A stretch of DNA of 64,000 nt. It comes from Syntrophales bacterium (GTDB taxonomy: Bacteria > Desulfobacterota > Syntrophia > Syntrophales > UBA4778). The position numbers and the translations under genes were made by a program. Below the pieces are notes generated by a model that ran no database searches, was not told the DNA's origin, and saw only the letters and a list, made by a program, of their open reading frames with translations. The stretch covers positions 1 through 64,000 of the forward strand of contig JAQTPK010000005.1 of NCBI GenBank assembly GCA_028712885.1, written 5' to 3'. Positions 34,100 to 40,590 of this stretch are shown here, in pieces; within the stretch, counting starts at the first letter, position 1; every line of letters starts with the position of its first letter.

Positions 34100-34296
34100 T
34101 GGGTATTGGGTGTCAGGCGTCGGGCACATACTTACACCGAAACTTTCCAGATATTTTGCACGCCCGAAACTGTACAGAAATAAAACGCAATTGTCAAAAA
34201 TTAGTCAGAACCTGAAAGTGAGATACCGTAAGAAGAACCTGAGAATGTGGCCGATCTGTTTGGATCCTGATGCCCAACACCTGAAGCCCAAAGCCG
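34100..34296. repeat. Word-repeat region (GGGTATTGGGTGTCAGGCGTCGGGC)
   Basis: GCATTGGGTATTGGGTGTCAGGCGTCGGGC at the left is complementary in part to CCTGATGCCCAACACCTGAAGCCC at 34266-34290. Between them is about 130 bp of AT-rich DNA without a gene. The left arm touches the start codon of the ThiI-like gene. Confidence 0.6.
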
Positions 34297-34334
34297 AAAA
34301 AAAAGGCCGGTCAAACCGACCGGCCTTTTTTTTT
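34297..34334. terminator. Bidirectional terminator after the acyl-CoA gene cluster
   Basis: AAAAAAAAGGCCGGTC, an AAAC loop and GACCGGCCTTTTTTTTT form a perfect GC stem with A-run and T-run. It lies 9 bp beyond the acyl-CoA dehydrogenase stop on the minus strand and can also end plus-strand transcripts. Confidence 0.9.
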
Positions 34335-34343
34335 AAAATTATA

Positions 34344-35528
34344 TTACTTGCCGCTCCTGAAATCGTCTCTCATGAGCTCACGGGCGATGATCATTCTGCG
34401 GATTTCCGACGTACCGGCGCCGATTTCCCACAGTTTCTGGTCCAGGAAGTGGCGGGTAACCGCGTATTCCTGGCAGTAGCCGTAGCCGCCGTGAATCTGG
34501 ATCGCATCGAGACCGATCTTGGTACCCATCTCGCCGCAGTACAGCAGCGCCGCCGCCGCCATGCGGTCGAGGTCGGTCCCCTTACCGCCCGACTTGTTCT
34601 CCAGCGTGTCGCAGTAAGCCGCCGCGCTGTAAGCCATCCACTTGGAGGCGAGATAGCCGGTATACATGTTGGCGATCTTTTCCTGAATCGACTGGAAGGA
34701 GATGATCGGCTTGCCGAACTGGACTCTTTCCTTCGCGTACTTCAGGGAGAGCTCGAGGCAGGACCTCTGGGAACCCAGGGTGCAGCCGCTGAGGGTGATT
34801 CTCTCGGTGCAGAGACCGCTCGTCAGAACGGCGACGCCCTTATTGAGTCCGCCTACGAGGTTTTCCTCGGGCAGTTCCATGTCGTCGAACGTGATGAGGC
34901 CGGTGGGGGAAGTCCTCATGCCCCATTTCTTGATCTTCTCGACGGAGAAGCCCTTCTGTTTCTTGGGATAGAAGAAGAAGGTGGAAATTCCGTGGGGTCC
35001 CTTGTCGGGATCGGTCTTGGCGTAGAACAGCATGAAATCGGCAACCGGGCCGTTCGTGATGAAAATCTTGCTGCCGTTGATGATGTACTTGTCGCCCTTC
35101 TTTACGGCGCGGGTAGCCATGCTCATGGCGTCCGATCCGGCGTTCGGCTCCGTGATCCCGAGGCAGCCGATGTACTCGCCGGTGCAGGATTTCGGAAGAA
35201 TTTCCATTTTGAACTTCTCGGGTGCGTTTCTCCGGAAGTTGTCGAAAGCAAGCGTCTGGCTCGCGCCGACCGTCATTGACAGGGCGTTGCTGACGCGGGC
35301 GATCGTCTCGTACACGAGCAGCGTCTCGATGTAGCCGAGCGCGGCGCCGCCATACTTCTCCTCAAATACGATGCCGTTCACGCCGAGATTGCCGAGCTCC
35401 TTGAACAGGGTAGGCGGCATTTCGTCCACTTCGTAGGCGTGTTCCATCTGGGGCTCCAGCCAGGCCGTCGCCCACTTATATACGCTGTCCTCCAACATTC
35501 TTTGTTCTTCACTGAATTCAAAATTCAT
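34344..35528 (-). CDS. Acyl-CoA dehydrogenase, isovaleryl-CoA dehydrogenase-like
   Basis: The 394-residue flavoenzyme has the family motifs CLGITEPNAGSD, INGSKIFITNG and YGYCQEYAVTRHFLD. The Glu usually found near the C-terminus in YEGT is replaced (WEIGAGTSEIRR), and a Glu stands in TERITLSGCTLG. In isovaleryl-CoA dehydrogenase the catalytic base is in that second place, so branched-chain acyl-CoA is the likely substrate (inference). Electrons would pass to ETF, which is not encoded here. GGGAGGGAAAA precedes the ATG. It is the last gene of a five-gene cluster. Confidence 0.88.
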   Translation of the reverse strand: MNFEFSEEQRMLEDSVYKWATAWLEPQMEHAYEVDEMPPTLFKELGNLGVNGIVFEEKYGGAALGYIETLLVYETIARVSNALSMTVGASQTLAFDNFRRNAPEKFKMEILPKSCTGEYIGCLGITEPNAGSDAMSMATRAVKKGDKYIINGSKIFITNGPVADFMLFYAKTDPDKGPHGISTFFFYPKKQKGFSVEKIKKWGMRTSPTGLITFDDMELPEENLVGGLNKGVAVLTSGLCTERITLSGCTLGSQRSCLELSLKYAKERVQFGKPIISFQSIQEKIANMYTGYLASKWMAYSAAAYCDTLENKSGGKGTDLDRMAAAALLYCGEMGTKIGLDAIQIHGGYGYCQEYAVTRHFLDQKLWEIGAGTSEIRRMIIARELMRDDFRSGK

Positions 35529-35573
35529 TTTTCCCTCCCGTTCTTTGTATGAATGTGTGTGATGTTAAGATGC

Positions 35574-35789
35574 CTACTCGAGGACGATCAATACCTGGTT
35601 GGTATCGACTTTCTGCTCCTCGGAAACCTTTATCTCCGCAACCTTGCCGCCGGAGGGGGCGCAGATCGGGTTTTCCATCTTCATGGCCTCGAGGATGATC
35701 ATCTCCTCGTCGGCTTTCACCTGATCTCCGACCTGTACGAGAATCTCCGTGATCGTTCCCGGCATGGGCGCTACGACATTGACGCTCAT
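35574..35789 (-). CDS. Stand-alone biotin carboxyl carrier protein
   Basis: The 71-residue protein is a single biotinyl/lipoyl domain: APMPGTITEILVQVGDQV, the biotinylated Lys in EAMKMEN, and GGKVAEIKVSE. It would carry carboxyl-biotin to or from the carboxyltransferase at the head of the cluster. In common methylcrotonyl-CoA carboxylases this domain is fused to the biotin carboxylase subunit, here it is free and no carboxylase gene is near. CAAAGGAGGTAG precedes the ATG. Confidence 0.92.
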   Translation of the reverse strand: MSVNVVAPMPGTITEILVQVGDQVKADEEMIILEAMKMENPICAPSGGKVAEIKVSEEQKVDTNQVLIVLE

Positions 35790-35830
35790 TCGACTACCTC
35801 CTTTGCTTAATTAACTTCGGTATCTATAAG

Positions 35831-35856
35831 TCCGGGAGAGGCCGTGCCTCTCCCGG
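35831..35856. other. Intercistronic hairpin in the acyl-CoA cluster
   Basis: CCGGGAGAGGC, CGT and GCCTCTCCCGG form an 11-bp perfect stem without a T-run on either strand. Its place between the lyase-like and carrier genes suggests an mRNA processing or stability element that sets gene dosage, rather than a full terminator. Confidence 0.6.
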
Positions 35857-35872
35857 AGGTATTGACTGAAAT

Positions 35873-37054
35873 TTATTTATTCCAGGCTGCAGGTCCCCAC
35901 GGATCCGGCAGAATCGCCTTCGGCGACCATTCGGTCGGAGCCTTCTGCCCCGGCTTCTCCCCGAGCTTCTGTATCAGCTTGCTCAGGCCGGGACGTCCGA
36001 ATTCCGGATGCCCTTCCTTCAGGGTGCGGCCGTTGTAAACCGCTTCGGAGCGGAGCCGGCGGCCGATGGTTTTCTCCATCTTCTCCCCAAGCCACAGGAC
36101 GCGGTCCACGTCGTATCCGTGCTCGATTCCCAGCTCGTCGATCTGGACAAGCAGGTCCTCGAACGTGATCAGGCCGACGTACCGCGGATCCTTGTAATAG
36201 TATTCGCCCGTCCCCCGGACCGGACAATCGTCGAGGAAGTTGGCCGGCTGTCCGCCGAGGCCGCCCAGCGTTCCTTCGAAGCGGGTGATTCCCGCCTGCA
36301 GGGCCGCCAGGACCGAGGCCGACGCCACGCGCTTCGTCTCGTGCAGGTGGCAGAGGTGCGCCTCCGGATTCGGCATGGCGTCGAGGACCATGGAGAAGTA
36401 CCGGTAAACCTGGGCCGCGGAAGCAGACCCGTCGTGGTCCGCGTGTTCTATATCATGCGCTCCGATCTGGAACCAGCGCTTTGTGAATTCCACGGCGTCT
36501 TCCAATTTGGTCGCGCCGGTGATCGGGCTTCCCCAGATCGTGCTGACCGTTCCGCACATCTTCATCCCGACGTCCCGGGCTTTCTGGATGCACCGCTCGG
36601 CTTCCTTCCAGTAGACCGACAGCGTCGTTCCGGAATTGGCGAAATGATGCTCGGGATCGGTGGATACCATCATGAGAATGCGGTCGGGGCCGATCCCCTT
36701 TTTCCTCAACTCGATAGCCCGGTCCACCGCCGGCTCCCTGATAGAGACCGCCGTCATGCAGATTTCGTCATATTTGATCCCCGCGCGCTCGCAACGCTTC
36801 TTGAAAGAGTCGCTGCGCAGGGCCGCCAGCACTTCTTCGGCATCCCTGAACTGCGGAATTCCCGCCGGGTTCCCAAGGTTTGTAACCTCGATTTCCATGG
36901 CGCCCGCCAGTATCATTTCCTGGGCGTAGAATATCTTCGCCGCCGTGGAAATAAATTTTTCCTCGTGCTGAAACCCGTCGCGGACGGTTATGTCGCCGAG
37001 GGTTACTTTCTTCGGCATCCGTGGAAATATTTTCCAGAGATCGTATTCCGTCAT
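35873..37054 (-). CDS. HMG-CoA lyase-like (HMGL/pyruvate carboxyltransferase superfamily) protein lacking the catalytic Cys
   Basis: The 393-residue TIM-barrel protein keeps the N-terminal LGDITVRDGFQHEEKF (Arg-Asp metal/substrate pair) and a CHLHETKR metal site equivalent to HxH of the family. In HMG-CoA lyase the G-loop reads GLGGCPY and is followed by GNxATED. Here it is TLGGLGGQPANF, so the Cys is Gln and the Asn motif is replaced by a longer insertion (VRGTGEYYYKDPRYVGLITFED). The activity may differ from HMG-CoA cleavage. GGAGGATAATTT precedes the ATG. It sits third in the cluster. Confidence 0.8.
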   Translation of the reverse strand: MTEYDLWKIFPRMPKKVTLGDITVRDGFQHEEKFISTAAKIFYAQEMILAGAMEIEVTNLGNPAGIPQFRDAEEVLAALRSDSFKKRCERAGIKYDEICMTAVSIREPAVDRAIELRKKGIGPDRILMMVSTDPEHHFANSGTTLSVYWKEAERCIQKARDVGMKMCGTVSTIWGSPITGATKLEDAVEFTKRWFQIGAHDIEHADHDGSASAAQVYRYFSMVLDAMPNPEAHLCHLHETKRVASASVLAALQAGITRFEGTLGGLGGQPANFLDDCPVRGTGEYYYKDPRYVGLITFEDLLVQIDELGIEHGYDVDRVLWLGEKMEKTIGRRLRSEAVYNGRTLKEGHPEFGRPGLSKLIQKLGEKPGQKAPTEWSPKAILPDPWGPAAWNK

Positions 37055-37094
37055 AAATTATCCTCCAGGTTGTTTTTAAACTAGTGGTCAGACT

Positions 37095-37895
37095 CTACTC
37101 ACCCTTGAACACCGGTTTGCGTTTTTCGGCAAACGCCGCGAGCGCTTCCAGCCGGTCTTTCGTCGGGATGGTTACTTCATACGCTTTGGACTCGAGCGGC
37201 AGGGCTACGCCGAGGCTCGCTTCGCTTCCGTAATTGATGGCGAACTTGGCCTGCGCGACTCCGATTGGGCCGTTCTTCGCGATTTCCCTGGCCAGTTCGA
37301 GCGCCGCGTCCATCAGCTTGTCGGGTTCGACGACCTTGCTGACGAGCCCGATGTCGAGCGCGGTCTGCGCATTGAATCTACGCGCCGTGAAGATCAGCTC
37401 CTTCGCCTTCGCGACTCCGACTACGCGGACCAGGCGCTGCGTGCCGCCCGCGCCCGGGATAATCGCCAGGCTCGTTTCCGTGAGGCCCATCAGGACGTTG
37501 CTGGACGCAACCCGGAGGTCGCAGGCGAGAGCGAGCTCCGTGCCGCCGCCGAAGGCGAAGCCGTTGATGGCGGCGATAACGGGAACACGCACCTGCTCGA
37601 CGGCCGTGAAGGTGTTCCGGATCGTGAAGATGAACCGGCGCACCTGATCGGGCGTAAGCGTCCTGCGCTCCTTCAGGTCCGCTCCGGTGGAGAAGGACCA
37701 TTTCTTGGGATCGTCACCCGCCTTGGAGCCGGTGATGACGATGCAGCGCAGGTCCATGTCGAAATTGGCTTCCCGGATCACGTCCGCGAGCTTGGCCAGC
37801 AGGTCGAAATTGAAGCAGTTCATGGCATCCGGCCTGTTCAGCGTCAGGATGAGGATGCCGTCATCCGTTCTTTCCTGCAAAAGGATATCTGCCAT
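37095..37895 (-). CDS. Enoyl-CoA hydratase/isomerase family protein (crotonase)
   Basis: The 266-residue crotonase retains both catalytic Glu residues of true hydratases: one in FGGGTELALACDL and one in MGLTETSLAIIPGAGGTQRL. The oxyanion-hole segment is SFSTGADLKE. In the context of an isovaleryl-CoA dehydrogenase-like enzyme and a methylcrotonyl-CoA carboxylase-like subunit, hydration of 3-methylglutaconyl-CoA is a reasonable inference. AAGGAGGAAATC precedes the ATG. It lies 25 bp after the carboxyltransferase gene. Confidence 0.88.
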   Translation of the reverse strand: MADILLQERTDDGILILTLNRPDAMNCFNFDLLAKLADVIREANFDMDLRCIVITGSKAGDDPKKWSFSTGADLKERRTLTPDQVRRFIFTIRNTFTAVEQVRVPVIAAINGFAFGGGTELALACDLRVASSNVLMGLTETSLAIIPGAGGTQRLVRVVGVAKAKELIFTARRFNAQTALDIGLVSKVVEPDKLMDAALELAREIAKNGPIGVAQAKFAINYGSEASLGVALPLESKAYEVTIPTKDRLEALAAFAEKRKPVFKGE

Positions 37896-37920
37896 AAGAT
37901 TTCCTCCTTCGATTCGATAG

Positions 37921-39597
37921 TTATACTTTCAGATCGCCCCAATCCGTCCTGGCGATCGGAGTCCGGTAGCAGAGCTCGAGGGATCTCGCCAGTTTATTGC
38001 GAGCTTCGCTGAACGCGATTACGCCGTCATGGAACAGGAGCGCGCCGGTGAGGAACGGATGGCCTTCGGCGTCGTAGCGGTCCCTCATCATCTGCCGGAA
38101 TTTGGCCATTTCCTCTTCATTGACCTGCTGTCCCTTGTCGATGATGTTCTTTCTTCGGACGGTCTCCACGATGAATCCCGCGGTTTCGCCGGACATGACC
38201 GTGGTGCGCCCCCTCATGTTGGTGAAGCAGAATACCGGGCGGAAAGCCCTGCCGCACATGCCGTAGTTGGCCGCGCCGTGGTCGGGGCCGATGACGTACT
38301 GAATCTTCGGGACGTTCAGGACGGAGCATGTCCGGACCATGTCGGAGCCGTACTTGCCGATGCCGCCCCATTCCTCGGATTTGCCGACCATGTAGCCGGG
38401 TGAACCCTGGAGGAACATGACCGGAAGGTTGGAGTTCCCGCAGCGGATCATCCACTCCGTCGCCTTGCGGGCGGCCTCGATGTAGATAACGCCGTTTCCG
38501 CTCGAAGCGATCACGCCGATCGGCATGCCTTTCATCCACATCTTCCCCGCCACGATCGTCTCGCCGCGGTTCAGGCCGTACGTCGGTTTGTATTCATGGA
38601 AATAGCTGTCGTCGGCGAGGCACTTCAGGGTTTCCTTGATGTTGATGGCGTTATACGTGTTGGCGGGCGACATCCGCATCATTTCCTTGTAGTCGAATTT
38701 GGGCTCCGCGGGCTTTTTCAGCTCGCAGTAAAGGCTCTGGGAGGGCTCGAATTCGATGATGTCGCGCAGCTTCTTGATCCCTTCATCCTGGCTCTTTACG
38801 ATGTGATCGCAGCCGCCGGAATGCTGGGTGTGGACATAGGCGCCGCCGAGGTCCTCGGGGGAAACCGTCTCGCCGATTGCCGATTTGACCATGGGGGGGC
38901 CGGCCAGGAATGCGAAGGCGAGCTTCTCGATCATGATCGACTCGGAGGCCAGATAGACGATGTACGCGCCGCCCGCGGTGTTTCCGCCGGTTGAAAGCGT
39001 GTACTGCTTGATGCCCATGGCTGACATGCGGCACATGTTATAGAACATGCTGCCGAAATGGCCGTCGTCAGCGAAGCAGCCGAGCTGGAGCGGAAGGTTG
39101 ATTCCGCCGGAGTCGGCGATATAGACGCAGGGGAGGCGAAGGCGCTCGGCGACCGCTTGGGCCCGCATGTGCTTCTTCAGGGTGATCGGGAAATAGGTGC
39201 CGGCAGCGTAGCGGTTTTCGTTCGCGAAGATCATGCAGTCCTTGCCGTGGATCTTGCCCACGCCCGTTACCATGCCGCCGCCGGGAATATGCCCGCGTTT
39301 TTCGGATTCATAAATCTCGCCGCCGTAGAGTTTGACTTTGCCGATGTTGTACCCGGCATCGAGACCTAATTCGAAGAACTCGGAGCCCGGATCGATCAGG
39401 GCGCTGATCATGTCTCTCATCGGTTTTTTGCCCTGCTTCGCGAGGCGCTTGATCTGATCTTCGCCGCCGATATTGTAGGCCTCTTCCCGGTGCTTCAGCA
39501 GGAGTGTGTCCTCTGCTTCCCAGTGCTTCAGGTTTTTCTCCTTTTCCTTGGCGAGCCGCTCGGCCCGGGTCAATCTCTCTTTCTTTTCCTCTGACAT
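37921..39597 (-). CDS. Biotin-dependent acyl-CoA carboxyltransferase (beta) subunit
   Basis: From ATG 39597 the protein is 558 residues, with the crotonase-like double domain of carboxyltransferases: a first oxyanion region STGGNTAGGAYIVYLASE, AFLAGPPMVKSAIGETVSPEDLGGA, and a second DHGAANYGMCGRAFRPVF with RTTVMSGETAGFIVETV. These resemble the methylcrotonyl/geranyl-CoA carboxylase beta subunit more than the propionyl one, though the glutaconyl-CoA decarboxylase alpha subunit is an alternative. The track's 39798 start adds unlikely residues; GGAGGAAGGAGGAG before 39597 settles it. It heads the cluster and has no biotin carboxylase beside it. Confidence 0.85.
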   Translation of the reverse strand: MSEEKKERLTRAERLAKEKEKNLKHWEAEDTLLLKHREEAYNIGGEDQIKRLAKQGKKPMRDMISALIDPGSEFFELGLDAGYNIGKVKLYGGEIYESEKRGHIPGGGMVTGVGKIHGKDCMIFANENRYAAGTYFPITLKKHMRAQAVAERLRLPCVYIADSGGINLPLQLGCFADDGHFGSMFYNMCRMSAMGIKQYTLSTGGNTAGGAYIVYLASESIMIEKLAFAFLAGPPMVKSAIGETVSPEDLGGAYVHTQHSGGCDHIVKSQDEGIKKLRDIIEFEPSQSLYCELKKPAEPKFDYKEMMRMSPANTYNAINIKETLKCLADDSYFHEYKPTYGLNRGETIVAGKMWMKGMPIGVIASSGNGVIYIEAARKATEWMIRCGNSNLPVMFLQGSPGYMVGKSEEWGGIGKYGSDMVRTCSVLNVPKIQYVIGPDHGAANYGMCGRAFRPVFCFTNMRGRTTVMSGETAGFIVETVRRKNIIDKGQQVNEEEMAKFRQMMRDRYDAEGHPFLTGALLFHDGVIAFSEARNKLARSLELCYRTPIARTDWGDLKV

Positions 39598-39881
39598 TTC
39601 TCTCCTCCTTCCTCCTTTTATCTGAAGTGGTTGGCGTTTGATTTCCGAAATCGCTTGGAACGCGGACACTACGGAGAAGGCTCTTCCGGAAAGGAAGGCC
39701 GTGCGCAACAAACGAACGAAATCCGATTTCTCCCGTGCGAAACGGCTGCATCGAAACGATTCTCCCCGGACGTTCCGGGGGATCGACTCACGCCGCAACC
39801 CCTATCGGAAGATTGTAATAGCATATTTGGGCTTGGATGTGGATTAAAAATGGCAGCTTTTTTGACCAGTTCATGAGAATG

Positions 39882-39913
39882 GATGCCGGGGTAGCCATTC
39901 CCCGGCATCCATC
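39882..39913. other. Strong hairpin upstream of the acyl-CoA cluster (1)
   Basis: GGATGCCGGGG, loop TAGCCATT, CCCCGGCATCC form an 11-bp perfect stem. No T-run follows. It is about 290 bp upstream of the carboxyltransferase start and could be a leader structure or the end of an upstream transcript. Confidence 0.65.
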
Positions 39914-39966
39914 CACGTATATGAACCGAGAGGGCTTTCATCCCCTCAGATTAGCTTAAAGAGGGT

Positions 39967-40002
39967 CGGTGGATGGAAAGGAGGGACAAAAACCATCCAC
40001 CG
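39967..40002. other. Strong hairpin upstream of the acyl-CoA cluster (2)
   Basis: CGGTGGATGG (39967-39976) and CCATCCACCG (39993-40002) form a perfect 10-bp stem. The 16-nt loop contains AGGAGGGA on the plus strand. On the minus strand the first half of the loop is TTTTTG. Confidence 0.65.
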
Positions 40003-40029
40003 ATATCACGTTGAGAGGTAATCTGTTTT

Positions 40030-40242
40030 TCAGGTTTCAGTTCCGGAAACGAAGAAGGATTCACTTTTACTCTCCTTTTCTCCATCCCCTTTTCCGTCCT
40101 GCTTTTCCGCATTACCCGTTTCCGTCGAACCTGGCGTCTGTCCGGCTACGAAGAAATCCGTCTCGGGCCTTGATTTGTTTTTGTTACTTTTGGAAGTTTC
40201 CTCAACTACGCCTTCCGTATCGACTTTACCCTCTTTATTCAC
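40030..40242 (-). CDS. Short Ser/Thr/Glu-rich ORF, possible gene remnant
   Basis: The 70-residue frame is hydrophilic and holds a repeated motif, ETDFFVAGQTPGSTET and ESFFVSGTET. The GTG start lacks a ribosome site, and the frame is open for seven more codons upstream (NEFAIR then V), so it may be the tail of a once larger gene. The hairpin at 39967 follows its stop on the same strand. No family is recognised. Confidence 0.25.
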   Translation of the reverse strand: MNKEGKVDTEGVVEETSKSNKNKSRPETDFFVAGQTPGSTETGNAEKQDGKGDGEKESKSESFFVSGTET

Positions 40243-40244
40243 GC

Positions 40245-40590
40245 GAATTGCGAACTCATTTCAATATTGAGATCTTTGAACAGCAACCCTCCCCACATCT
40301 ACATGAATATCTGTCTTTAAGGCATATATCCATTCAAAGATCTCGGTCTTTATCCAGAGCAATATGCATACCATTTGGGGTGCTCGCGTGATTTCAGATG
40401 AGGATAATAATTACATATGCTTAGCTGATTTGGAGGGCGCGCGCACAATGAATCCTGAGCCCTTTCCATTCTGTTCCGGCCGAATTAGCGTGCGGCTGGC
40501 GCACGTCGAGACGGTCTTTTTCGATGTTTGGGGGGTCAGATGGCTGGAAGCGTGCGGATTATGAACGCAATGTGCGATAAGCGCCCAGTT
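40245..40590. other. AT-rich gap with a 12-bp inverted repeat
   Basis: GAGATCTTTGAA (40269-40280) and TTCAAAGATCTC (40333-40344) are perfect inverted copies 52 bp apart. No coding frame is convincing in this gap. The base composition is lower in GC than neighbouring genes, which suggests remnant or acquired DNA or a regulatory zone between the activator gene and the acyl-CoA cluster. Confidence 0.5.

Noticed and set aside
39850-39866. TGGCAGCTTTTTTGAC as a sigma-54 promoter
   Set aside because: The -12 GC is missing and the site faces away from the acyl-CoA cluster. No other -24/-12 match was found on the minus strand there.
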